DNA of 64,000 nucleotides. Source: Podaxis mareebaensis. Lineage: Eukaryota > Basidiomycota > Agaricomycetes > Agaricales > Agaricaceae. A program made the position numbers and the translations under genes. Each line of letters opens with the position of its first letter. Position 1 is the stretch's first letter. Location of the stretch: positions 310,001-374,000 of the forward strand of contig JAEUWP010000103.1 of the NCBI GenBank assembly GCA_018524725.1, given 5' to 3'. The notes beneath the pieces are model-generated. The model worked only from the letters and a program-made list of their open reading frames with translations. It had not been told where the DNA came from and searched no databases. Below, in pieces: positions 10,514 to 22,249 of the stretch.

Positions 10514-13500
10514 TCACATAATGACGCACCACCTCCTTTTGTCTGAACTAGACTGTTCACGAACAGGGGTGACTGGGTCCACCACGGGAGAGGGGAGTGT
10601 ATCTTCAATTGCTGTTCCCTGCTTAGCACCAGCAAATACACCTTGCGCCACCTCGAGAGATGTACGCTCGTCGGGAATTTTAGATGTATTGGAGAACCAT
10701 CCGCCAGGGAAAAGGCGAGAAGACGTCGTTGATTCAAGGCGCTTGCGAGGTGAAACCGGAGAGGTTTCGGGGGAAAGAGCGGAGGTTGTGTCCAAAGTAC
10801 TGTTTTCATCCAGGGGAGGAAGGGAAGAAACATTAGACCTGTGACGACGAATCAACGATTAAGGGAGGGTTGGGCTATGTATGAACAGAAACTTACTTCG
10901 CGTTTTCGTCTGGAATTTCTACTGAGGGGAAGGCTTTATCTTGGTGAGTTTCGGAGCCACCATCACCGTTCGCAAGAGGCGCGTCTTCGGTTTTAGTTTC
11001 TGCGCCATCCTGAACATCTTTTGACCTCCCCAGAATTGCGGAAGCCGCAAGGACAGCAGCACCTCCGGCCATGCCGGCGCCAATCAAGGCAGTCGGCGAG
11101 AACGCAGAAGACTCTTCCATTTCCGCAGAGAAAGAGCGCCTCGCCTAGGCATAGTGAGTAAGTAGTAATCGGGGATAGGATAACAGTGACTCACCTGGGG
11201 TTCCTGTTTATTGATTTCCGCAGGTTGACCAAGAGGAGTGAGGGATTCAATTTGGGTCTCTTCGAGGATGTCAGCTCCCTGGCGGGTAACAGAGTAGCTG
11301 GGTGTCCAAGGAGTAGATGGACGGTCCTCCGCAGTTGCTTTGGGTTCTTCCGGTTGTATATCGTTCACGATAACTGTCGGGGGCACCGGTAACGGGTCAT
11401 CCTGCATTACTTTGTCTTTTACATCCTCAACTTCTTGCGTGACAGCAGAATCGGAGGCAAGATTGAGATCAGGGACATCGGTTATAGTGGGCGGTAATGG
11501 GGTTTGTTGGCGCAGGGGACTGCCCTGTCTACTGACGGAATATGATGGGACCCAGGATGGTGAGGCAGGACGGTCCTGCTCTGAGGGGGGTGTCAAGGAG
11601 GGAGTATCTTCAACAAGGGACTGAGGAGGTTGTTAGCTCAAGCTTAGTGAGGACACTCCATGTACTTGCCTTCTCAAGCGATTGCTCTTCGATTGGCATA
11701 GCCTCCGGCAAGGCAAGACCCTGATCTTGCACCCGTGCTTCACTTTGAGATTTAACTTGTGCTTCTGGCTCCCCTAAAACAGGAGCGTCGACAGTGACTT
11801 CCGTGGTCTCGTCTTCAAGGGAAGGTTCAGAAGCCTCAGGGATCTGAGGCGCATCTGTCTCGGGTTTGGCGCTTGATTCCTCGATCACAGGTTCGACTTC
11901 CGCGGTCTCAACGTTTGCAGAATGCTCGACGTCCTTGATGACCGACGGGGAAGCAGTCTCTTCGGGGGCCACTGCACCGTCGACAGTTGCTGTAATGACT
12001 TCATTCTGGGGCTCCTTGTCTTCAACTTCGGCAGTGGACGTTTCAGGCTCCAGAGATACATGTGTAGGGCTTGGGCTGCCTTGAGAGTGGACAGAATACG
12101 AGGGAGTCCAAGACAGAGAGGCTGATTCTGGTGCGTTGGTCTGATAAAATGGTAAGTTTTAAAGCAAGGCATCAGCCCGGTCTTCGCACCTCTTCTACCT
12201 CAGGTTTTGTTTCGTCAGCACTAGTTTCGGTAGACTGGCCTTCAACCATGATCACTGGGTGAGTCGTAAGGACGTTCTTTGCTTCTTCAACACTATCGAG
12301 AGACTCGACAGGGATGTCTTCGTCGACAGGGAGCGAGACGCCCTGACCAATAGTTGTGACTTGGAAGGAGGGTGTCCAAGGAGATTTAGGCCGTTCGATA
12401 TGGGATGCGTCCTCGGGAATGTCAAGAGTGGGTTTCTCCGAAGCTGCCCCTCCTATTCCTGTGGCGTTGGCAGTGGCGATTTCCTCGACGGAAGGTGCTT
12501 CACTATCCTTCTTCGCGATGGATTCGGGTACAATGATTGTCTCGGGCGTGGTGTTGTCGACTTTTGAGGTTTCGCTCTCAACGATCGGTTCATCCAAGGA
12601 AGGCTTGCTATCGGATGCGATGTCGGCAGCAAGAATCGGTTGTTCAACAAGAGCAACGTTAGCAGGCACTGGCTCAACAGCTGCTTGTGCCTCAGCGCTG
12701 GGCTTTTCAACAGCTTGGATCTCAACCCCCAGTTCCTCAGCTGTCAGAACGACATCACGAGCCCCGACCTCAGCAACTGGTGCTTCCACATCTTCCCTAG
12801 TTTGGACCTGGGCTGAAACTTCCGCCGTGACTGGTTCCTCCTCAGTGGTGGTGTTCTCCTGGACGATGGCTTCGTGGATTGCGGGTTCGGTGAAAGGCTC
12901 AAGAATTGGTGCATCAAGGATAGAGTCCTCGGAACTAGCGACCCCGGTGACAGGTTCAACGGAATAGGTATCCTCGATTGCGGCTTCGGTGATGGGTTTG
13001 GCATCAGACTCTGCAGTGGATTCGGTAGTATGGATCTCGGCAACATTTTCTTCGGCCGCTTCAACCACTGGTTTCCCAGCCGCGCTCTCTTCGGCATGGT
13101 TCTCAGCGGGGGCGGGTGCCTCAACGCCAGGCTCATTAATAACCCGTTCTTCCACAACTGCCTGCGCAATCACCTCTGGCTCCGAAGCAGCAGGAACCTC
13201 AACGCGCCCCGGAGACGGGGTTTCCTTGGCTTGCCCATTTACTTCGGCGACGGGGACCCCGTTGACAATAGGCTCGACAGGAACTTCTTCGACTACAGGT
13301 GTTTCAACAATAGGTTCCTCAGCCATAGGCGTCTCTTTAGGTGGGGAAGTAGTAACAACAGCTTCGGATGACACCTCGGTCGCAACTTCAGCGGGAACAG
13401 CCCCGATAGCAGCTTCAGTAGGAGCGGCAACTTCAGCAACGTCCTCGATGGTAGGTTTCCCTTTCGAAACATCTTCCTCGGCTGCAACCTCTGCAACGGC

Positions 13501-16153
13501 CTTCTCTTCAGCAGCTTCATCGATGACAGGGACATCGTCCGCAGCATCAGCTTGCTCCTCGGCAGCAGATTCATCCTCGACAATGGCCTGGACATTGACA
13601 GATTCAACCTCAGCAGTAGGTGCAACAGGTTCTTTCCTCACAGGTTCCTCGTCCACTGCGGATTTTGCATCCTCGACGACGGACGATTCCTCTGGGGTAG
13701 GAGTAGCTGATACCTCCACAGTTATGAGCTCCGCATGGGCAGGCTGCTCCTCAGCAACCGCCACCCTATCCTCGGTAGTTTTTTGGGCCGGGAGCTCGAT
13801 CGAAACCCCTGTAACGGCCGGAACATCCTTAACAATAGCCTCCTCGACAACAATCTCTTTCTCAGGTTCAATGTCCCCCTCCGAAATAGCCGTAGCCTCC
13901 TTAGTGACCGGCTCCTGGTCGTCAATGGACACCCTCGCGGAAGGAGCTTCTGCAGTTGCTACGCCGGATGATTTTTCCACAGCAGAAACCCCGGGGTCGA
14001 CGCCGGCCTCAGCATCGACAGCAGATTCCTCCTGGGCAGCCGAAACAAGGACATCCTCAGTGGTGGGCTTGCCGCCAGCTGCAGCGATAGTTTCATCAAT
14101 GACAGATGTCTTCTCCCCGAGAGTTTCGGGGGCGGTATCTTCGACAATAGCTGCCTTGGCAAGAGGTTCGGCTCCAACCTCGGAGGAGCCGGGGGCAATG
14201 GTATCATCCTCCTTTTCCGCACCAGTAGGTTGTTCCTCAGCAGCGGATGAGAGCTCTGAGGATGAAGTCTTCTCGACTTCGGTCTGAAGCTCGGTGGTAG
14301 ATTTCTCGAGTTCAGCAGCAACAAGAGGGGCAACAATGGCCTCTTCAACGTTCTCGGTAGCTTGTGTGGGGACCTCGGTTGCGGGTGGTACTCCCCTCTT
14401 TTCCTCAGCGGAAGCTTCAAGGGTGGGGACATCAGCCTCCTCTTGAAGAGAAATAACAGGCTCATCGGCTGCGACTGATGACATATCGACTTCGGGTTCG
14501 GGTCGAGGGGTTACGGTGCCCTCAGACGCCAAATCCTCCTTGATGACGGTAACAGGTGTCGAGGGGGGTTCTTCCGATACCACGCCGTCCTCAGCGTCAG
14601 ATTCTTCTAACTCGCGGTCATCGAATAGAGCGGGAGTGGGCGCGACGACTTCGACCGAAATAGAGTTTTCGTCAAGGGTGAGCGAGCTGGTACTCGCCTC
14701 AACAACTGCAACCCAATGAGCACAAGTGACAATTAAAGAAAATCAAACTTGCCAGGATTTGACTCTACTTCCTCCGCCTCCGCTTGAATGCTGATTTCAG
14801 GACTCTCAGTCTCGACCTTTTGCCCTTCAGGTTCCTCAATCTGAATTTCCACAACCTCTCCATTGTGCACCTCGACTTCGGACTCTGCAACCTTATCCCC
14901 AGCTGCCGACGCCGGCTCGAACTCTGTCATTTTCACCTCCCCTCCTTCTTTCCTAGTATCCTCGCTGCCGACACTCTTCGCTTCCTCGTCCGCGAGTCTA
15001 ATGTGTGCATTGTCAGCTTCAGCGTCTTCCTCAGTTGGTGCACTTTTAGGAAGGTCCGATATTTCATCCGTTTTGGGCTTTTCAACAAACCCATTAGGGG
15101 ACATCAATATCATGAATACGCATTTAACTTACATGTGCGGCCTCGTTTAATTCACCGGAAATTGTCTGCGTCATCCCCTGTTCCGCAACTGGTGCCGCAA
15201 CCTAAACGATCAAAGTTATATAAGAATACAACTCTAATTTGATGAAATCATACCTCTGCATCAGTGCAGACGGCAGGGTCAGCTTTTATGACTGACCCTG
15301 GTCCAGGCTCGTTCCCGATCACCTCCTTCATGCGGCGGGCAACCCGTGAGTCGATAAGGATAATGAAAGCACTAACATCGAGTACTCACAGGAGCTGGTG
15401 TCCCCGCAGTCGGAACAGCTTCCTCAGCGCTAGGGCTGACTTCGGTTGCGGTGTCACGAGACCCAACCTATATGACGCAAGGATGAAGATGAGATGAGCG
15501 AACGGCAGTCACAATGATTCAATACTCACTGGTACTGAATCAAGAGGAGCCTCCTCAGTAGAGCTAGCTCGGTCACCCTCGGCCACGGTGTCAACCACAA
15601 CTTCATCCTTCGGGATATCTTCAGTCTCCTGTGCGCACAAGATCAGGTGTGTTGGTAAAGATAGCATACATCCAGCATCACCATAACTTACACTCCTTTC
15701 CACCACAGTGGTGGCATCAGAGACGTTGGTATCAGCGGTAGTATCCTTTAGATGGCGTACAGCGGGCTCCTTCTGCTCAGCCTTCGAGCCATCACTTCCA
15801 TCTTGGGTATTCACAGGCTCGGTGGTATCCGCGAGTTTCTTAGCCTCAGGCAAAATATTTGTAACAACATTCTGCGCATATAGTTAGCAGGTATTCATGC
15901 TGCCAGCACAGCGAGCAAAGGGACCACGTACAACGAGTTCTTCCGGGGAAAGCTTGGTAACTTCCGGTAACGACGTAACACCGCCGTCAGTTGCCAGCTG
16001 GGTATTTGTTGAGTCGAGGGTCTGGTTCTCCTTCATAGGGGGATCTGACGCGTCAGCAGCTGGGACTCTGGTTGGAGCGTCGACGATAGGCTCGCCGACG
16101 TTGGTTATCGGGTGAAGGACGCTGGGAACCGGATCATTCTCGAGAGCTGCCAT
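10514..16153 (-). CDS. Giant acidic low-complexity protein with C-terminal CAAX box (CVIM)
   Basis: Twelve exons join in frame from ATG at 16153 (MAALENDPVPSVLHP) to a stop at 10514, about 1,650 residues. One exon of about 2.5 kb (12190-14705) encodes an almost pure Glu/Val/Ala/Pro/Thr/Ser sequence. No globular domain is recognised. Near the C-terminus four copies of a W-x-P-S-[Y/F]-x-V motif occur, for example PWTPSYSVTRQG. Then come RRSFSAEM, a Gly/Ala-rich hydrophobic stretch of about 21 residues (ALIGAGMAGGAAVLAASAIL), a Ser/Pro-rich tail and the end SSDKRRWCVIM. CVIM is a farnesylation-type CAAX box preceded by basic residues, so lipid anchoring to a membrane face is likely. Two introns, 11621-11669 and 14706-14752, start with GC rather than GT; both are needed to avoid stops. 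Family unknown to me. Exon structure fairly sure, function open. Confidence 0.75.
11280..12390 (-). repeat. Four copies of a W-x-P-S-[Y/F]-x-V protein motif
   Basis: Within the acidic CAAX protein, four short segments stand out from the low-complexity background: SPWTPSFQVTTIGQG (about 12340-12390), LSWTPSYSVHSQGSP (about 12076-12112), PSWVPSYSVSRQGSP (about 11518-11560) and TPWTPSYSVTRQGAD (about 11280-11325). They share aromatic, Pro, Ser and a final Gln-Gly. They look like a repeated linear binding motif rather than a folded domain. Confidence 0.75.
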
Positions 16154-16556
16154 AGTGGAGGATAATCAAGGAATAAGGAATGTGCAGAGCAAAATAGATA
16201 GTCAGGGATATAGGGGGGACGTGGAGGACACAACCAGCAACAACGGCTGTCGGTTGAGTGTTCAGGGAGAACCCAGTCAATCCAAGTCGAGTCCCCGCTT
16301 CCACGAGTGACGAGAGGGGCGATAAAAAAAGGCACTTCTTGCTTCTTTTGCTATTCACGTGTCCCTGTTCAACGCGTCACATCACGTGCGCGTGTCCTCA
16401 GGTGACCCCCAAGGATACAATGTTTTATGGGTGGCGAAACTCATCATTCAAGGACGCGACTGCTGCAATAGTGGTATTCTAATCGTAGGTAATAATCATG
16501 TCCAAATACAAATAGAAGGGTGGTACTAGTGCCCGTAATAAACCGAAACCCGGAGG
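16154..16556. other. Short spacer between two co-directional genes
   Basis: About 400 bp upstream of the acidic CAAX gene (minus strand) and downstream of the GPI protein gene. It must hold the promoter of the former. No open frame is supported. Confidence 0.4.
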
Positions 16557-17556
16557 CTAGAAGAGTGCAAGACCGGCGGCCGCTAGAACACCAGCGAGCC
16601 CATAGCTAACCGAGGTACGGACCGCACCGCTCGAAGGGCTCGCAGAAGCAGCAGCACCCTGAGTGCCAGTAGGACGAGTGGATGAAGCGTTACTACAGGA
16701 TCTCAACTATCAGAAATCTGCCCAACGCATGGAAAAATGCGATACCCACGATGCAGACGCCGCAGCAGCGCTTCCCGAACCAGCAGCAGTTGATCCCGAA
16801 CCAGCAGTAGTTGATCCCGCAGTAGTGGCGGGTGGAGCACCACTAGCCGCCGGTGGAGTTGCGCCTCCAGCAGTTGAGGAACCATTCATACAGCTGCATA
16901 AATGACATGTCAATAAGTCGAAGGTAATGAACACACACAAAAGACTTACCTCTGGTCAGAACCGGCTTGAACAGTTACAATATCCGTGTAAGCTATAGCC
17001 CCGGTACTATCCTTGAGGGCAATAGTGCTGAACAACATAATCAACATGCCACATCGCCAAGCTACATATTAAACACTCACATGCCAGTGTTAGCGGGAAT
17101 ATCGACGACCCATGTCAAGCTCTGCTTGTCGGTGACATCGAAGGACTTGATCTGCAACCACTTAATTTAGACCAAATTCCCATGGAGGTATGCCGAAACC
17201 TGCAAAACTTACAGCAGGTGCAGAGGGCTGGCCACCTATTTGTGATTTTAGTCAGACAAGTAAATATATGCGTCCGAAACGAAGCGCACCAGGGATAATA
17301 GAAGGATAGAAAGGACCAGTGCCGTCGCTCCATGAAAGGAGGATAGGTTCTGTCGGGAGACATTCAGTCAGTCTATAAGGCCCCCTCCCACATCATCTAC
17401 TCACGGCACTGCACAACGTTCGACCTACCGCCCACTGTCAGCCAACAGCATGCAAACACAGAGAAAACCACCGAGGACATACGGAGTGTTGACCGTCAAA
17501 CCGAACGCGGATTGCGCGCATGCGAGTGCGAGGGCGGCAACAATGGTGTATTTCAT
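16557..17556 (-). CDS. GPI-anchored Ser/Thr-rich surface protein, Kre9/Knh1-like
   Basis: Starts MKYTIVAALALACAQSAFG, a clear signal peptide. The mature part reads LTVNTPSNVVQCQPILLSW, then DGTGPFYPSIIPGGQPSAPA, IKSFDVTDKQSLTWVVDIPA, NTGITIALKDSTGAIAY and VTVQAGSDQSCMNGS, a complete Kre9/Knh1-like beta-sandwich domain (Ser-Thr-rich GPI-anchored family). A Ser/Thr/Ala/Gly-rich stalk follows. The C-terminus SVSYGLAGVLAAAGLALF is the hydrophobic tail of a GPI signal. The domain is pieced together from very small exons, including 20 nt (17405-17424) and 23 nt (17213-17235); the borders were chosen because only they keep the frame and rebuild the family consensus. These proteins sit at the plasma membrane or in the cell wall. 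The exact role of this one is unknown. Confidence 0.82.
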
Positions 17557-18129
17557 TATACTAAGGGTCCAAAGTCAAGTGGAAGGAATGAACACGACAC
17601 AAAAGCGGTCTTGTGAAACAAGGCGGAGGACAAAGGAGTGGACGAGAAGATGGTTGTTAAAAAGCAACCCGCACGTAAAGGGGCTAAAGCTTTAGTACTG
17701 TCGCGGCCTGCCACACCGGTTCGGTGCCCGCTGCGCCGGCCTTTCGGTCATCCTCCTGTTCCCATCCACCAACTTCTCCACCATCTGCGAAGCTCGAAAC
17801 TTAGTCTTGAAATTTTTTGTGCCCCAACGCAATCAGATCCCCGAAAAAATCAGGGGTATCCATATCAACGAGGGGCCCAATGTTGTCCATACGTAAGTCA
17901 TGCGAGCGAGTCTTCGACCAATCTTCGACTCCCACCACCACTACTTCTGTCAATATGCAACACGCACATTGCCTTGCCACCCTAAATTTCAATTTTCTAA
18001 CCGGGAGAATATCACCGCAGCGGCACAGACCACCGATCGGTCTCCATTGATAGCGGAACCAAAAGTCACAAACATTCCTTCGTGCTCCGAGTAACGCTCT
18101 CAGAACAGCCTTGTCCCAGAGAAGCAAAC
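17557..18129. other. Spacer between GPI gene promoter and PRMT5 3' end
   Basis: About 570 bp containing the promoter of the minus-strand GPI protein gene and the 3' flank of PRMT5. The frames here show no family resemblance. Confidence 0.4.
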
Positions 18130-21100
18130 CTACAACCCGATCCAACTACTCCGCCCGCCCGGATTATGCAAACTCGTATGTCCAATCTTGACAACCTCAT
18201 ACCCAAACCCGCCCCACGTCAAACTGCTCAACGGTTGAGGCTGGGACTGAGACCTTGCGGGCGTCCCACGACCTGTCGAGAAAAAGTTGTCGTCATCCGC
18301 AAGGGGACTCGGCATACTCATGGACGAAAATAAATTCGGTGAAGCGCCGGCAGCGGAATGCAGCGATGACAGCTCATCCCGACTGCCAGGAGTGATAGGG
18401 ATGGTCAAAAACGATTCCGCATGCCACTCGTACCATACTTGACGTTCATTTGTCAAGCGCCATATCGACACTTGCAACTCAGAATTGCTCGGGAGGTAAA
18501 GAGGCTCCTGTAGGAATCAAGACGAGTTTAGGACGCCAATCCTCCTTTCGGTGATGCAGGGGTGAATGGGTATACCTTGAACGGGAAGAATAACGGGAAC
18601 CAGCTCAACATGTCTTTGGATATCTGATCCTTGCGGTGTGGATGAATGCTCAGTCCGATGTTTCCATACAAAACCTTTGTGATCCATTAACACAGGAAAC
18701 AAGTGGAGGGAGAAAGGAGACTCACTGCCTCAAAATAACCAGCCAACCCGCTACACAACCACTATCAACCACAGGGCACGAAAAATACGAGGTGCAAGTC
18801 CGAACTCACTGCAAAACGCCCGCATGGGGGATCCAGAACCTCAACCTCGCCGATCGCACATTGTGGTTGTTAGTCAAAGGAATGCCTGACGCAGAAAGAT
18901 ATCAGCTAATTGCTTGGTGGAACTCAGACTTAAACCTACCCCTAGCGTCAAGAGCAACATCCCTCCTAGGATGCTCAAACTCCCAACACTCCTGAATTTG
19001 TGAACCGCACCTCCCATCCGGCTCGCGCTTATCTCCGCTCAGGATGTTCACCGCCTGGAACATAACCACGTACGGTGTCTCCAGTGATTCGGCGCTCTTC
19101 GTCCCTCTGGCCTCATTGTATAACTTCGAGGATGACAAGGGCGCTAGATGCGCAGTGTACGACGAGGGTATCGAGATTCCAGTCGCTAAATGCCCCACAT
19201 AAGCATGCAGCAAGGCAGAGAATCGACGCGACCTACGTCTCAAAAACCTTTGCGCACCATCCAAACACTCTGGACTCAGTTCATTGTCCCCGAAAGAGCC
19301 CAACAGCTCGCTGATTAAAATATCCACAGGCTCCGGAACGTCTAATGACCTCATATCGCCAAACAGCAATCCCACCCTATCTCCCCACTCCCGGTCCTTC
19401 CTCTGTTGTAATCTAGTATCGACTTCATTAATATACCAAGTAGCATTAACGTCTCCCGAGAAGTCCACTCACGTTACGTATGCGTTAGGGTTTTTCTCTA
19501 CCGCATATACAAAGACCTCCCTGCGGGATCGATCGACTGCGTTCAAACATCTTGCCACAAGTGGTCCCCTCCCGGCGCCGGCTATACAACAGACACTACA
19601 CGAACATCAGTTCACGCGCCACGCACGCTGGCACAAATTAATGCTTACACTCGTCCGCCTGCGGGCCACTCCATAAGCGCTCTGAAAATCGCCTACCGTC
19701 ACCCCAATCAACCACTACCTCAAAATAAAGGCCAACAAATTCGCCCACCTCTTCATACCTCTCATATTTCACGGGATCTTGCTCAAAAGTCTGATACGTC
19801 ATACTCTGCAGATTATCCATCAGGGGCTATAAAATCCAGAGTCAGATTGTCCAGGTCACCACCAACGCTTAAAATCACGCGTGAACATACCTGTAATGGG
19901 GCCTGCAGATAATCCTGGTACCCTTGTGCAAAGTTCTCCACAGTGCCCGCCTGTTGCGCATTCCGCACCACCGGACTCGTCTTTTCCAAGAACCTGACAT
20001 ATTGAGAATATGCAGCTTCGCCTCCGCGGGTGTGTTTGTTTGCGCTGGCATCTGCAAATATCACTGTTGGTCGATGCTTCCCGAGTCATGAGCTTGATCA
20101 GTGGGTGAAAGAAAATAGGATAGGTATTCTGAGCTTACAATCATGCTATCTCGTATGAATGCTTGTGTAGGTTTTGGTAGGACAGGGTAACCTTTCGCGT
20201 TCGCGATGAACGTTGAAGCGGGGAGGAAAATATACCGGACGGATTCTGCTGCCCATTTGTTCAAGACTCCCAGCTTTGTTGGCAGAGGCGGCGTCAAATC
20301 CAGTGCTACAATCCAGTGTTCATCTGACCTGACATATTAAGGTGAAGATGATGAAGGACCCACTGAGTGTCAACCGGGTGTTATAATCGCATATCGACCT
20401 GATAACATCCCACATCTCCCAAGTTGCATTCATCTCACTCTCCGATGAAATCCCACTACTCGCCGATGATGGCGTTCCCGGAGATATGACCAGCGAAGGC
20501 GGAGCTGGTGTCGACGTAACCTCTCCAGGAGATGATCCAAATGCCAATTCTGAGCCCGCTGAGGCTGGCTGGAATGGTGAAGGGGATGGATGCGCCTGTG
20601 CTTGTAGGATGGTGGGATTGTATATGGGCAGACGAACGGAGAGGTATATGTAGGGTGTATTCTTGAGACAGTTGTTGATGATACGGGCGTAGGATGCAAC
20701 GTGGGATCTATTGCGCGGTGCGGGGAGGATTGCAGTGTGGATGTTCAGATATGACGCATATGCAAGTTCCTGCTGGAGAGCCTACCAATGCACGATATTG
20801 GTTTGAAAGACAAAGAATAAAAGAGAGAACATACGATTTCAGCATCGTGTCGGATCCCATCGTCTTCCGCATCAAGCTCCAACCAATCTGAGATCATAAC
20901 CGCGATGCCCTCAGCCTCATCCAACCTTGTAATCGTCACCTCATCCACCAGGAATCCTGGCTTTGCGCGCCATCGCTCAGCAGCTTCTGCACGTTCCTTT
21001 TTCTTCCTTTCGATCTCACCCTCCTTCTCCTCTTCCGCATCGACCTCTGCTCCAGTCTCGGAGTCTTTTTCGGTCTGCACTCCCGTATCCTCGTATCTGC

Positions 21101-21428
21101 CGCGTTCGCCTTCCTCGGCATCTGCCATCCTGAGATTTTCTAACCTGGACGCAGGCGTACCAGGCAATAAACACATCCCCTCCCACCTCTCCTTCCATTT
21201 CTCCGTCGTTAAAGGTAGACAAATCGTTTCATATCCTTTGTCCCTCGCTTCTTTAATTAACTTCAAGACTGGCGTCCCTTCGGGCTCCCTTTGCGCATGT
21301 GGCAGTTGAGATCGGAATGCTCCATTGGTGGCTTTTGTTGGACTGAAGGTGGCCTTGGCCTGTGCGATGTCATGCAGAGTGAGGAAGGTTGCGAGCGCTG
21401 CGAAAGGTGTGCTATCCCACTGTGCCAT
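18130..21428 (-). CDS. Protein arginine N-methyltransferase 5 (Skb1/Hsl7 family)
   Basis: Type II methyltransferase that makes symmetric dimethylarginine on histones, Sm proteins and other targets from S-adenosylmethionine. The start [18 protein letters not shown] at 21428 opens the N-terminal TIM-barrel-like domain. The Rossmann part has [16 protein letters not shown], whose Phe matches the residue that sets symmetric specificity, and the SAM loop [16 protein letters not shown]. The double-E loop is [19 protein letters not shown], with both catalytic Glu present, preceded by GDMRSL. The C-terminal beta-barrel ends [17 protein letters not shown], the typical PRMT5 end. About 60-70 Ser/Pro-rich residues are inserted just before the last strands (about 18200-18396), and an acidic Lys/Glu-rich insert occurs near 20950-21120. 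The gene is larger than animal PRMT5 because of these inserts. Several short introns interrupt it. Confidence 0.95.
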
Positions 21429-22249
21429 TTTTGTGAGATTATTGAACCCGTGAATCCCGGTGTGGTGTGAGAGTTTGAATTAATGGGATTAGATTTCACA
21501 GTCGTGATGGAGAGTTCTGAAAGGATGGTCTGCAGAGGTGTCTGCTCGTCCCTCTTCCTGTCCTCTGAAAGATACCAGGCAGTTGGGAGTGTGAGTTTGA
21601 GGACAAGATTCCCAGGCGGTTCTCGTGTCTGGAAAGGGACAAGACCGGCAGACAGCGTCTAATGTAAAGAAGCAGATTCGGAGATACTGATCAGATCCAA
21701 ATAACACGTCAATAGACGTAAACTCATTTAGATAACTGGACGCGATAACATTGTTAGTTGTCAATGAAGCGCTGGTGCCCCACGACGCGTCAGCGCGTCA
21801 AGTTCAATCGCTTGAGCATGGTACCATAGACCCGAAGTTCCGAGTGCCACGACATTCTGTTACGAAACAACCCAGGGTTGAGGGCAGCAGTACGCAGGCA
21901 TGCCCGAGACATGTGAACCCGATACATATAATATTTCGCGAGGTGCCTTGGCAGGCATCGGTTTTTCTCGTCCTACCCACCTCGTACACAGGTCTGGGAT
22001 TGGGCTCGGGCTGGTGGGTATGGCTGCCTAATCGAGCAGCATCAATCAATCATTAATCAGTGATCGCTCAAGAGAAGTGATCAGCAAAACCAACAACTAC
22101 TCGAGTAATTGAAATACTGGATACAGATCACCCTGATCATCGCAATGACCATGTCCTCAACCGATCATGATCAGAAAATATAATGGTATAGATCACTCGA
22201 CATCGTCAGGATATCCAATGATGAAATAGGCGTATATCGTACCATTACT
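21429..22249. other. Spacer upstream of PRMT5 with GATC cluster
   Basis: About 820 bp between the PRMT5 start codon and the ankyrin gene stop. No gene seen. It contains a cluster of seven GATC tetranucleotides at 22062-22194, listed separately. Confidence 0.5.
22062..22194. promoter_or_regulatory. Cluster of seven GATC sites
   Basis: GATC occurs at 22062, 22079, 22126, 22135, 22163, 22169 and 22191, several as TGATCA or GTGATC. At random about one would be expected every 256 bases. The cluster lies upstream of PRMT5 and downstream of the ankyrin gene. Whether any protein binds it is not known. Confidence 0.35.

Noticed and set aside
12989..14287. 432-codon plus-strand open frame rich in Ser/Ala/Thr/Gly
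   Set aside because: It is the antisense of the largest exon of the acidic protein. The Glu/Val/Pro/Ala codon bias of that exon leaves few stops on the other strand. The composition is an exact shadow, with no start context or family.
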